A stretch of DNA of 64,000 nt from Hohaiivirga sp031546825. Lineage in GTDB: Bacteria > Pseudomonadota > Alphaproteobacteria > Rhizobiales > Beijerinckiaceae. A program made the translations under genes and the position numbers. Below are positions 42,686 to 52,137 of the stretch, piece after piece. The notes under the pieces are model-generated. The model ran no database searches. It worked only from the letters and a program-made list of their open reading frames with translations, and had not been told where the DNA came from. Location of the stretch: assembly GCA_031546825.1 (NCBI GenBank), contig JAVBJU010000024.1, positions 16,049 through 80,048 of the forward strand. The letters are read 5' to 3'. Position 1 is the stretch's first letter. Every line of letters begins with the position of its first letter.

Positions 42686-44277
42686 GCTTTGGAGACCTGA
42701 TCGTAGGTGCCATCCGAGACGACGCCGATGCGCACGCCGTTGACATTCTTGCGGCAGGCGGCGGTGTAGGTCGATTGCAACAGGATGGCGAAGGGGCTCT
42801 TTTCCATGAAGTCGCGCTGCAACTTATCATATAGCGCCAGACGCTTCTTCGGGTCGATTTCCTGCACCGCTTCGATGGCGCGCTTGTTGATGTCCGGGTC
42901 ATAATAGGCTGAGCGCCAGCAGAAGGTACGGCGCTTAGAGTCGTCGCTGTTGTCCGGGTTGATGCAATAGGCTTCGGCATTGGTGTGCGGGTCGAAATAA
43001 TCCGAGCCCCAAAAACTCATGGCCATTTCGTGCTGGCGGGCGCGCATCTTGGTGAGTACGGCGCGGTTTTCCGCTGCCATCAATTTCACCTTAATGCCGA
43101 TATCGGCGAGATTGGCTTGAATGACCTGGGCGATATCGGGAGATGGCTGAGCAGAATAATGGTCCATGGCAATCTCGAACCCGTTTTCGAGCCCCGCTTC
43201 CTTCATTAAAGCCTTGGCCTTGGCCACATCACGTTTGAAGGGCAGGTCTGTCACCGCACCGGGATAGCCCTTGGGCAAGAACGCTTGATGCAGAGTGTGC
43301 GTAAGCGGTACGATGTTTTTTTGGATACCTTCGTAGTCGATGGCCCATTTGATGGCCTGCCACACCTGCGGCTTTTGCAGGTTGGGGTTCTTCTGGTTGA
43401 GGGAGATCGTGACCAGCGTGGCAACGCCGGTGCGCGCCATCGTGTATTCTGGATTGTCGAGGAGGCCGCGCAATTGCTCGGTGGTGAGATTGCGGGCCGC
43501 ATCAACATCGCCCTTTTGCAGCATGAGCAACTGGGCAGACGGATCGGCTATGTGGCGGAAGATGATGCGCTTGATCTTGCCGTTGGCACCGCCCGTCGGG
43601 TTGACATCCAGCATGATGCTCTCAGAAGGCTTCCACGCGCGCAGCGAGAAGAAGCCCGAACCAGCGCTGTTGGACCGGAGCCAGTTGTTGCCGAAATCGC
43701 CATCCTTCTCGTGCTCAACCGCCGCCTTCTTTTCGACGATGGAGCCGACATTGGCGGAAAGGCAATAGAGCAGGAACTGCGGTGACACCGGCTCAAGAAG
43801 TTTGATGGACATTGTGTGCGCATCGATCACCTTGATGGCATCGGCGACGTTGTCCTTGTTGTAGCCGAACTGGGTGATGATGAAGGCCGGTGTCTTGTTC
43901 ATGATGACGGCGCGATGCAGCGAATAGACCGCATCTTCCGCCGTCACGACGTTGCCGGAGGTGAATTTGGCGGTGCTTTTCAGCTTGAAGGTCACAACCT
44001 TGCCATCCGCCGAAGTGGTCCAGCTCTCGGCGAGGTCGCCGACGATCTCATTGGGGTTGGTGCGGTTGGGGCGCACGAGGCGCTGGTATATATTCGCGCC
44101 CATTTCCGAGCCAACACCCTCAAAGCCTTCATGGGGATCGAGGCTGGTCATGTTGTCGAGTTGCTGGGCGACGACCAGCACATCTTTCGGCGTATCGGCA
44201 AAAGCCGCCGTCAGATCGAGGTAGCTGAAAGCCGGGAGCGTGAGGGCTCCGGCAAGGAAGTGACGCCTGTTTAACAT
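42682..44277 (-). CDS. peptide ABC transporter substrate-binding protein 1
   Basis: A 531-residue family-5 binding protein with a twin-arginine-type signal (NRRHFLAGALTLPAF), cleaved near TAAFA-DTP. Mature landmarks are LDPHEGFEGVGSEMGANIYQRLV and LLEPVSPQFLLYCLSANVGSI. It captures peptides in the periplasm for the Dpp-type permease. It is about three-quarters identical by eye to the second binding protein at 44553, with the same length, so the two come from a tandem duplication. Confidence 0.92.
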   Translation of the reverse strand: MLNRRHFLAGALTLPAFSYLDLTAAFADTPKDVLVVAQQLDNMTSLDPHEGFEGVGSEMGANIYQRLVRPNRTNPNEIVGDLAESWTTSADGKVVTFKLKSTAKFTSGNVVTAEDAVYSLHRAVIMNKTPAFIITQFGYNKDNVADAIKVIDAHTMSIKLLEPVSPQFLLYCLSANVGSIVEKKAAVEHEKDGDFGNNWLRSNSAGSGFFSLRAWKPSESIMLDVNPTGGANGKIKRIIFRHIADPSAQLLMLQKGDVDAARNLTTEQLRGLLDNPEYTMARTGVATLVTISLNQKNPNLQKPQVWQAIKWAIDYEGIQKNIVPLTHTLHQAFLPKGYPGAVTDLPFKRDVAKAKALMKEAGLENGFEIAMDHYSAQPSPDIAQVIQANLADIGIKVKLMAAENRAVLTKMRARQHEMAMSFWGSDYFDPHTNAEAYCINPDNSDDSKRRTFCWRSAYYDPDINKRAIEAVQEIDPKKRLALYDKLQRDFMEKSPFAILLQSTYTAACRKNVNGVRIGVVSDGTYDQVSKA

Positions 44278-44300
44278 GACACTAACCTCATGAATTGAGC

Positions 44301-44326
44301 CTGCTCCTCAAGGGTGAGGAAGGAGC
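44301..44326 (-). promoter_or_regulatory. hairpin in the gap between the two substrate-binding genes
   Basis: An inverted repeat TGCTCCT / AGGAGCA encloses a 12-base loop with further partial pairing. There is no T tract. It may stabilise or attenuate the transcript between the two binding-protein genes. Confidence 0.35.
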
Positions 44327-44552
44327 AGCCATTATGAACCCCAGAAATTCGCCCGATGGCAACCGCCTGGGGAAGCCCTATGCCGTCTTTCGCCGACAGT
44401 GGCACGCCAAGCGCGTTATCTTCTCTTGCAAAGGTATACTGAAACAAGCGGCTCCCCGAAGCAATATCCGATTTTCGCTTTATCGTGCGGTAACATAGCG
44501 CAATGACAGCATGGTTACCGCACGTGCGTTAAATGCGGCGAACAGGCTTGCC

Positions 44553-46148
44553 TCAAGCCTTGGTTATCTTGTCATAGGTGCCATCATTGAGAATGCCGAT
44601 ATGCACGCCGTTGACGCCTTTGCGGCAGGCGGCGGAATAGGTCCATTGCAGCATGATGACGAAGGGGCTTTTCGCCATAAAATCACGTTGGAGTTTGTCA
44701 TAAAGCGCCAGACGCTTCTGCGGGTCGATCTCGCGCACGGCCTCGGTGGCGCGGCGGGTGATATCGGTGTCGGCGAAGGCGGAACGCCAGGCCAGCGTGC
44801 GGCGCTTGGAATCGTCGCCGTTATCGGAGTTGATGCAAAACGCTTCGGCGTTGCTATGCGGGTCGAAATAATCCGAGCCCCATACCGAGAACGCCATTTC
44901 ATGCTGGCGGGCGCGCATCTTGGTGAGCACCGCGCGCCCTTCCGCCGAGAGGAGCCGCACCTTGATGCCGATATCGGCGAGATTAGCCTGGATCGCCTGG
45001 ACAATGTCACGTTCCGGCAGCGTCGAGGCGTGGTCGAGCGTAATCTCAAAACCGCTTTCCAGCCCGGCTTCCTTCAGAAGCGCCTTGGCCTTGCCGACAT
45101 CGCGCTTATAGGGCGTGTCGGTGACAGCACCGGGGAAACCCTTGGGCAGGAAGGACTGGTGAACGCTGTGGGTCAGCGGCACGATGTTTTTCTGGATGCC
45201 CTGATAGTCAATGGCCCATTTGATCGCTTCCCACACCTGCGGCTTCTGGAGATTTGTGTGTTTCTGGTTGAGGGAGAGCAGGTTCAACGAGGCGACGCCG
45301 GTGCGCACCAGCGTGTATTCGGGGTCCTTGAGAAGGCCACGCTGCTGCTCGGTGGTCAGGTTGCGGGCAATATCAACATCCCCCTTCTGCAACAGAAGAA
45401 GCTGGGCCGATGGATCGGCGATGTGGCGCATGAGAATGCGCTTGATCTTGCCATTGGTGCCGCCATTCGGGTTAACATCAAGCATCACGCTTTCAGAAGG
45501 CTTCCATGCCCGCAACGCAAAGAAGCCTGAACCGGCGGAGTTGTTGCGTAGCCAGTTATTGCCGAAATCATCGTCCTTCTCATGCGCAATCGCTGCCTTC
45601 TTCTCGATGATTGAGCCGACATTGGCGGAGAGGCAATAGAGCAGGAATTGCGGCGAGGCGGGTTCAAGGATCGTCATCGTTAGCGTATTGGCGTCAATGG
45701 CCTTGATGGCATCCCTGACGTTGTCCTTGGTGTAGCCGAACTGTGAGATGATGAAGGCGGGCGTCTTGTTGATGATGACCGCCCGCTGCAACGAATAGGC
45801 GGCGTCTTCCGCCGTGACCGGGCTGCCCGAGGTGAATGTGACGTTCTTCTTCAACTTGAAGGTCACCGTCTTGCCGTCTTCCGAGGCTTTCCAGCTTTCG
45901 GCGAGGTCTCCGATGACCTCGTTGGGATTGGCCGGGTTCGGCACCACCAGGCGTTGATACATGTTGGTGATGATTTCCGAGCTGATACTTTCGAAGCCCT
46001 CATGGGGATCAAGGCTGGTGATGTTGTCCAGTTGCTGGGCAATCACCAGCACATCTTTCGGCGTATCTGCGAACGCGGCCGTCAGGTCGAGATAGCTCAG
46101 TGCGGGTAAGCCCACGACTCCGGCAAGGAAATGGCGTCTGTTGATCAT
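44553..46148 (-). CDS. peptide ABC transporter substrate-binding protein 2 (paralogue)
   Basis: A 531-residue twin of the protein at 42682, with the same twin-arginine-type signal (NRRHFLAGVVGLPAL) and the same domain order. Differences are concentrated in surface segments and in the ligand-facing regions (for example LDHASTLPERDIVQAI against MDHYSAQPSPDIAQVI). A 275-base gap with a hairpin (44301-44326) separates the two, so the second copy may be expressed at a different level. Two binding proteins feeding one permease would broaden the ligand range. Confidence 0.9.
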   Translation of the reverse strand: MINRRHFLAGVVGLPALSYLDLTAAFADTPKDVLVIAQQLDNITSLDPHEGFESISSEIITNMYQRLVVPNPANPNEVIGDLAESWKASEDGKTVTFKLKKNVTFTSGSPVTAEDAAYSLQRAVIINKTPAFIISQFGYTKDNVRDAIKAIDANTLTMTILEPASPQFLLYCLSANVGSIIEKKAAIAHEKDDDFGNNWLRNNSAGSGFFALRAWKPSESVMLDVNPNGGTNGKIKRILMRHIADPSAQLLLLQKGDVDIARNLTTEQQRGLLKDPEYTLVRTGVASLNLLSLNQKHTNLQKPQVWEAIKWAIDYQGIQKNIVPLTHSVHQSFLPKGFPGAVTDTPYKRDVGKAKALLKEAGLESGFEITLDHASTLPERDIVQAIQANLADIGIKVRLLSAEGRAVLTKMRARQHEMAFSVWGSDYFDPHSNAEAFCINSDNGDDSKRRTLAWRSAFADTDITRRATEAVREIDPQKRLALYDKLQRDFMAKSPFVIMLQWTYSAACRKGVNGVHIGILNDGTYDKITKA

Positions 46149-46368
46149 GATCTCGGCCTTTCGGGATTAAACTTCACGCCGTTTTCGGTCGGCGGCTTCG
46201 TCGCAGAATGGAACTGTGAGGATATATAAAGTTGAAAGCTCCGTTGCGGTATTAGCGATTTGGCGGTGAAAGCGCCGCGCAAGGGTGATATGCCGGAGGG
46301 GATTCATCGGGCCCTTTGAGTCGGACAGACAGCGGTCCCGGATGGCAATGCGACAGCAGGTGGTTTCC

Positions 46369-47418
46369 ATGAGCGACAAACCGATTATTCCCGTATTCGA
46401 TGGCCATAACGATGCGCTGTACAAGCTCGCTGCCCTCGATCGGCCCGATGCCGAAATGACTTTTCTGGAAGGCCGCGACGGCCACCTTGATCTGCCACGT
46501 GCGCGCGCAGGCGGCTTCAGTGGCGGGTTGTTCGCCATCTACATCGCCACCCCGAAGGGCGCGGACGGTAAGGACTTAAGTCCCGGCGCCAGCGGCTATC
46601 TGCTTGATTACGACCAGGCCGTGCGCCCGGCCATGGAAATGGCATCGCTGCTCTTGCGGCTGGAACGCGCCTCGAAGGGTGCGGCGCGCATTTGCCGCTC
46701 AGTCGCCGATATACGCCGTGCTGGAAATGATAACGCACTCGCCATGGTGATGCATGTGGAGGGGGCCGAGATGATCGACCCCGATTTCCGGATGCTTGAT
46801 GTGCTTTACGCCGCCGGAATGCGCAGCATGGGGCCAGTATGGAGCCGCGACAACATTTTCGGCGGTGGCGTGCCGTTCAAATATCCGTCTTCTCCCGATA
46901 TCGGTCCCGGCCTCACCGCCAAGGGCAAAGAGCTGATCCGTGCCTGCAATCGCATGAAGATCATGATCGACCTGTCACACATGACCGAAAAGGGTTTTTG
47001 GGACGTGGCGCAGATATCCGACGCGCCACTGGTAGCCTCGCATTCCAATGTCCACGCCATCAGCGCGCAATCGCGCAATCTCACCGACAAGCAGCTCGAG
47101 GCAATCCGTGAGAGCGATGGGCTGGTCGGCATCAACTTCGGCGTTGCATTCTGGCGGGCGGATGGCGTGCGCGATGCCGACACGCCGATTGACGGTATGG
47201 TGCGTCACCTGGACTATCTCATTGAGAAGCTCGGCGAGGATCGCGTTGCCCTTGGCTCGGATTATGATGGCACCATGGTGCCCGCCGCGCTCAATGGTGC
47301 CGAGAAGCTGCAAACGCTGATTGAGGCGATGCGCAAGGCGGGCTACGGCGAGGCGCTGATACGCAAGATCGCCAGCGAAAACTGGATGCGTGTGCTGGAA
47401 AAAACCTGGGGCGCATAA
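46369..47418 (+). CDS. membrane dipeptidase family (peptidase M19)
   Basis: A 349-residue M19 metallopeptidase from ATG 46369. Zinc ligands are seen in FDGHNDALYKL (about residues 10-20), HVEGAEMIDPDF, and SHSNVHAISAQSR; GSDYDGTM is a further conserved segment. Bacterial members hydrolyse dipeptides, often with a D-residue at the C-terminal position. It lies divergent from the peptide importer operon that ends in a D-aminopeptidase-like gene, which together suggests scavenging of D-containing dipeptides, perhaps from cell wall. No signal peptide. Confidence 0.88.
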   Translation: MSDKPIIPVFDGHNDALYKLAALDRPDAEMTFLEGRDGHLDLPRARAGGFSGGLFAIYIATPKGADGKDLSPGASGYLLDYDQAVRPAMEMASLLLRLERASKGAARICRSVADIRRAGNDNALAMVMHVEGAEMIDPDFRMLDVLYAAGMRSMGPVWSRDNIFGGGVPFKYPSSPDIGPGLTAKGKELIRACNRMKIMIDLSHMTEKGFWDVAQISDAPLVASHSNVHAISAQSRNLTDKQLEAIRESDGLVGINFGVAFWRADGVRDADTPIDGMVRHLDYLIEKLGEDRVALGSDYDGTMVPAALNGAEKLQTLIEAMRKAGYGEALIRKIASENWMRVLEKTWGA

Positions 47419-47430
47419 CCCCCAAGAGGG

Positions 47431-47434
<4 letters not shown>
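47415..47434. terminator. short hairpin at convergent stop codons
   Basis: ATAACCC / GGGTTAT with a 6-base loop spans the stop codons of the dipeptidase (+) and mntH (-). Short T tracts lie on either side. It could serve both genes, but it is weak. Confidence 0.5.
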
Positions 47435-48801
<1,367 letters not shown>

Positions 48802-48867
48802 GGGCTGTTCGTCTTTCGCAGGTGGGGGCGGGAAAATGTGGTTGTGGAGCGTCCCCGGCCCATTTTT

Positions 48868-48893
48868 AAAAATGTAGCCAAGGCTTCATTTTT
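48868..48893. promoter_or_regulatory. MntR-type operator between mntH and mntR
   Basis: A 26-bp imperfect palindrome with half-sites AAAAATG-T-AGCC and GGCT-T-CATTTTT. Only the central AA and one pair in each arm break the symmetry. It resembles the Escherichia coli MntR box (AAACATAGC...GCTATGTTT). It lies 66 bases upstream of mntH. Confidence 0.72.
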
Positions 48894-49022
48894 GTCAATA
48901 GGGATGATGATAAAGCCATGCGTTCGGAGTATAAATCTGCCGTTTACAATTTGAAGCATTGGCTATAATTTGTCTCGATGCTTTGATTTTACAGCCCTTC
49001 CGCTGAGAGACGAGAAGTACCC

Positions 49023-49460
49023 ATGCCCAGCGATGCGACCATTCCACCCTCCGTCCTCGACCAGAAGAACCGCTTCGACCGGGCGCGTGCGGCGCAGTCG
49101 CAGGTCTTGCTGGAAGACTACACCGAGATGATCGACGACCTGATCCGCGAGCAGGGTGAGGCGCGAATTACCGAGATTGCCCAGCTGATGGGCGTGGCCC
49201 ATCCCACCGCAACCAAGGCTGTGGCCCGCCTGAAGCGGGAAGGGCTCGCCATGTCGCGCCCCTATCGCGGTGTTTTCCTGACACCGACGGGCATGGCGAT
49301 GGCGGAACGGGTGCGGGTGCGCCATCGCATCGTGGTGGACGTCCTCAAGGCCATTGGCGTGCCTGACGATGCCGCCGAGATCGATGCCGAGGGCATCGAG
49401 CATCATGTGTGCGACCGGACGCTTGCAGCGTTCGAGGCGTTTCTGCGCCGCGGGGCTTGA
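49023..49460 (+). CDS. mntR: manganese-responsive transcriptional regulator MntR
   Basis: A 145-residue DtxR/MntR-type repressor. The helix-turn-helix reads ARITEIAQLMGVAHPTATKAV (shown in part: IAQLMGVAHPTATKAV, about residues 48-63), followed by a wing, then the dimerisation helix with metal ligands (about residues 97-130; DAEGIEHHVCD). It lacks the SH3-like domain of DtxR, as MntR proteins do. It is divergent from mntH, which it should repress when manganese is plentiful. Confidence 0.92.
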   Translation: MPSDATIPPSVLDQKNRFDRARAAQSQVLLEDYTEMIDDLIREQGEARITEIAQLMGVAHPTATKAVARLKREGLAMSRPYRGVFLTPTGMAMAERVRVRHRIVVDVLKAIGVPDDAAEIDAEGIEHHVCDRTLAAFEAFLRRGA

Positions 49461-49471
49461 GGGCTTAGCGG

Positions 49472-49735
49472 TTATGCCACCCAGCGCAGGTCGTTATTGA
49501 GGTCGCTGCCGCATTGGCCGGTGATATCGGCGGAAAAGTCGCGCTCCAGCGCCTCAGACACCAGACTGAACAGGCGCGGGTCCGTCGCCGGGCTGAGTGC
49601 GCCATCCATTTGGCGCAGGTAAATATCGTCGATGGTCCAATCTGAGCCCGTGCGAATGGCGGCGTATCCTTCGAGCGCCGAGGCCACATTCGCCATCAGA
49701 CACAGATCAGCAAAGAAAAATTTCTCGATAGCCAT
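49472..49735 (-). CDS. hypothetical protein at the left edge of the prophage
   Basis: An 87-residue protein with no recognised domain. It is acidic, with a hydrophobic start (EKFFFADLCLMANVASALEG) too short and charged to be a clear membrane anchor. ATG 49735 has AAGGA 7 bases upstream, which supports translation. It lies 11 bases past the mntR stop on the opposite strand, so it may belong to the chromosome or to the prophage. Confidence 0.55.
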   Translation of the reverse strand: MAIEKFFFADLCLMANVASALEGYAAIRTGSDWTIDDIYLRQMDGALSPATDPRLFSLVSEALERDFSADITGQCGSDLNNDLRWVA

Positions 49736-49821
49736 GATATTCCTTGGTGAGAATGATGGCTATATTAAGCGATGCCTAACTCAAAATCAAGAAAAATTAT
49801 CTAAGGATACCCAGTGGCGTG

Positions 49822-50526
49822 CTACTTCTGCACCATGATGATCTTGTGAATGGACAAGACCGCGTCACGATCAAAGGTGATTTCCTGCGGCGGGTTGAAC
49901 TGTTTCACCACGATCTTTGTTGGCGTGCCGGACTGATAACGCTTGATGAAGCCATGGGGGGCGGCGTCCTCGTGATCAGGGCGGATCTGGATGATCACAT
50001 CATCACCACGTCGGGGCGCGCGGTTGGGGTGAACCCACACGGTCTGGCCAGGTGAAAAAACCGGCTCCATCGATTCGCCTGTGACATAAACGGCGTAGAG
50101 ATTAGGCGCGTCCTCGAAACCCGGCGGGCAAAAGACCGTGTCGAGGAGTTGTCCGTTCATTTCAAAGCGTCCGTCTTCACCGCCCACCGCCAGGCCAAAT
50201 ACCGGCACGCGCCGCGCAGGGATTGGCGGCACGGCAAACGGTTCGCTAAATTCCGGGGCAGACCGTTGCATCAAAGGTTTTTGGGGCGCATCCCGCAACG
50301 GGAGGGGGGGGGCTTTTGCGCCTGCATCACCGAGCAATTCAGCCATCGAGACGTCAAGCAGGCGCGCGAGCGGCTCCAGCTTCATGACATCGGGGCGGGT
50401 GTCGTCACTTTCCCAAAGAGAGACCGAGCCGGATTTGATGCCGAAATAATCGGCAACATCCGCCTGCGTCAGGCCCTTGGCTTTGCGGGCGGTTCGGATT
50501 TTTTGTCCCAATGTCAGCATGGTCAT
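49822..50526 (-). CDS. CI/LexA-type phage repressor (XRE helix-turn-helix plus S24 peptidase)
   Basis: A 234-residue repressor. The N-terminal XRE helix-turn-helix is at residues 7-60 (KAKGLTQADVADYFGIKSGS, SVSLWESDDTRPDV). The S24 self-cleavage domain has the catalytic serine in TGESMEPVFSPG and the lysine in HGFIKRYQSG; the likely cleavage site is the Ala-Val-Gly-Gly of GLAVGGEDG (about residue 117). It should keep the prophage silent and be inactivated by RecA during DNA damage. An AGGTAGG site precedes ATG. A cluster of TTAAGT half-sites lies between it and the divergent gene at 50591. Confidence 0.9.
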   Translation of the reverse strand: MTMLTLGQKIRTARKAKGLTQADVADYFGIKSGSVSLWESDDTRPDVMKLEPLARLLDVSMAELLGDAGAKAPPLPLRDAPQKPLMQRSAPEFSEPFAVPPIPARRVPVFGLAVGGEDGRFEMNGQLLDTVFCPPGFEDAPNLYAVYVTGESMEPVFSPGQTVWVHPNRAPRRGDDVIIQIRPDHEDAAPHGFIKRYQSGTPTKIVVKQFNPPQEITFDRDAVLSIHKIIMVQK

Positions 50527-50538
50527 GTCCTACCTGAA

Positions 50539-50584
50539 TTAAGTTAAGTTTGCACTTGACTTAAATTTAAGTTTAACCTAACAT
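50539..50584. promoter_or_regulatory. phage operator array and early promoter
   Basis: Overlapping TTAAGTT copies at 50539-50545 and 50544-50550 are followed by a perfect 14-bp palindrome ACTTAAATTTAAGT (50559-50572). The rightward promoter has TTGACT (50556-50561), 17 bases, TAACAT (50579-50584). Repressor bound to the palindrome would cover this promoter. Confidence 0.7.
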
Positions 50585-50590
50585 AAATCC

Positions 50591-51136
50591 ATGACCACAT
50601 CAACCCATCCTCTCGCCGGTCTCAGCCGGCCCTCCGCCGAACCTGAAGATGCCACCCACCGGGGCATATATGGCAATCGGGTTTTCGATCGCTCATTGCA
50701 CGTTTGCGGTGTGTGCCGTGCCAATGTCGCTTTGGCCCATTCCGTCCGCATTAGGCAGGATGATGGGGGCCGCCCCCGGTGCTTCGCCTGCCGGTTTGAT
50801 CTACAGACCGGGCAGGCCGCCGCTGCGACGGGCGCGCCCAACGTGGATGCCTGCACGCAAGCCGAGCATCCCGTGCCGCTTCCCGCGTCGGCACCGCAAT
50901 GCGACGGCGCAACGGTGATGCCACGCCGAACGGGCCTGCTGTATCCCGTTGCGACGCGCCCAGCGGCGGGCGGGCGCGACAGGCGTAGTGCGAGTTCCGG
51001 TCGGCGACCAAGCCAAAGGCTTGAGCCGTTGGGGGATCTGATATTTCGCAGAAACCCCGCCCGTTTCGTTGATGTCACCGCTATGTGGTGTGGGGATCCG
51101 CCGCCTGAACGCTCTGCTCTCATATGCCGCATCTGA
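50591..51136 (+). CDS. phage early protein with a Cys4 zinc-finger-like motif, probably leaderless
   Basis: A 181-residue protein of unknown function. Residues 38-69 contain two CxxC pairs (HVCGVCRAN and RCFACRFD), a zinc-binding arrangement; the C-terminal half is Arg/Pro/Gly-rich and probably disordered. The ATG is only 7 bases past the -10 box of the promoter TTGACT/TAACAT and has no ribosome site, so the mRNA should be leaderless. Being divergent from the repressor, it takes the place of a Cro or early regulator. An overlapping frame on the other strand looks like a shadow. Confidence 0.6.
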   Translation: MTTSTHPLAGLSRPSAEPEDATHRGIYGNRVFDRSLHVCGVCRANVALAHSVRIRQDDGGRPRCFACRFDLQTGQAAAATGAPNVDACTQAEHPVPLPASAPQCDGATVMPRRTGLLYPVATRPAAGGRDRRSASSGRRPSQRLEPLGDLIFRRNPARFVDVTAMWCGDPPPERSALICRI

Positions 51137-51219
51137 TTCAGGAAATTTTATGAAAGTGTCTGTACCCATGTGCTGCATTAAGTACGCGTTGTAAAAAAAC
51201 GATGCTAAATTGACTTATT

Positions 51220-51942
51220 TTGATTGCTGCATTCGTTGCTGTGGTGTTTACATTCTTATACAGTGAGGGTGGGGCCTTTTTCTTACTAGGCGATGAATTA
51301 AAATTGAAATATCAGGAAAATAGCGCGTCACGTTCCGCATGCGCGCAAGCTAATCGTTTGGCGGGAGCCCGAGCCCTGGCGGTACTGGAAAGTTTATACG
51401 GCCTTCCGGATGTCGCTTCCGAGTTACAATATAAAGTTGTCTCTGCGTTGGAGAGCCGAGGGTTTCACGTGGAAACCGAAAGAGTGACGATGAGTGATGG
51501 CAGCCGTGGCGGGCGGCTTGATGTGCTCGCCGAATTTCGTGGTGGCTTGGTTGCCATTGAGCTGGATGCCCGGTCTCCACGTCGCAAATCACTGGAGAAG
51601 CTGCGCCAATTCACAGCGTTCCGCGTCATTGGTCTGCGTGGTGTTTCCATGAGGCCGCCTGCGGGTATCGATGCCGTGGTAATGCTGGATATCGGGCCGG
51701 ACCCCAGCCCCGATTTCGAAAAGCTGGTGAAAGCCTATCCCGGCAGGGTCGACAATCGGGCCCGCAAGGCGGCGTTCTCGCAGTTCATTGCCCGGTTGCG
51801 GCAGGGGTTTCCTGCGGCACAATTGCTTGATGGCATGAAGTGCTATGCCGCGTGGTGTGCTGCAAAGATGTCGCCGGACGAAGAGCCGCTGGCACTGGCT
51901 GCGTGGCTTTCTCGGGCAATGTGGGAACATCCGTGGGAATAA
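51220..51942 (+). CDS. hypothetical phage protein with a nuclease-fold-like core
   Basis: Up to 240 residues, but the start is unclear: the first in-frame codon is a TTG in AT-rich DNA with no ribosome site. Residues about 85-135 read RGGRLDVLAEFRGG and LVAIELDARSPRR, the strand-D-strand-E pattern of PD-(D/E)xK nucleases, though Asp replaces the usual Lys of ExK. That makes an active nuclease doubtful. The remainder is helical, with no recognised domain. It lies between the early gene and the late-regulator-like gene. A 15-bp tandem repeat begins at its stop codon. Confidence 0.5.
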   Translation: MIAAFVAVVFTFLYSEGGAFFLLGDELKLKYQENSASRSACAQANRLAGARALAVLESLYGLPDVASELQYKVVSALESRGFHVETERVTMSDGSRGGRLDVLAEFRGGLVAIELDARSPRRKSLEKLRQFTAFRVIGLRGVSMRPPAGIDAVVMLDIGPDPSPDFEKLVKAYPGRVDNRARKAAFSQFIARLRQGFPAAQLLDGMKCYAAWCAAKMSPDEEPLALAAWLSRAMWEHPWE

Positions 51943-51997
51943 GAGACCGGAAAATACAAGACCCAAGAATAAAAGACCCAAGAATACAAGACCCAAG
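51938..51997 (+). repeat. 15-bp tandem repeat at the end of the 51220 gene
   Basis: Three near-identical units (AATACAAGACCCAAG at 51953 and 51983, AATAAAAGACCCAAG at 51968) follow a degenerate unit at 51938-51952 that contains the stop codon. Confidence 0.85.
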
Positions 51998-52137
51998 ATA
52001 AGCCGCAAGACGCAAACTTCCTGCCTGAGCGCTGTATGCGTTTCTCGGAACGATGCGTCATGTCCCATCACGACCGGGCTGCCATTTGCAAGATGTGCGC
52101 CCAACAACCACCGCTTTAGCCAAGGAAGGGATGTTGC

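Noticed and set aside
49461..49821. Prophage attachment site at the left border
   Set aside because: No tRNA, no integrase and no direct repeat could be matched within the window, so no att site is claimed.
50578..51132. 184-codon minus-strand frame opposite the leaderless early gene
   Set aside because: It would end inside the divergent promoter, lacks a ribosome site, and the plus-strand frame has the CxxC pairs and the promoter.
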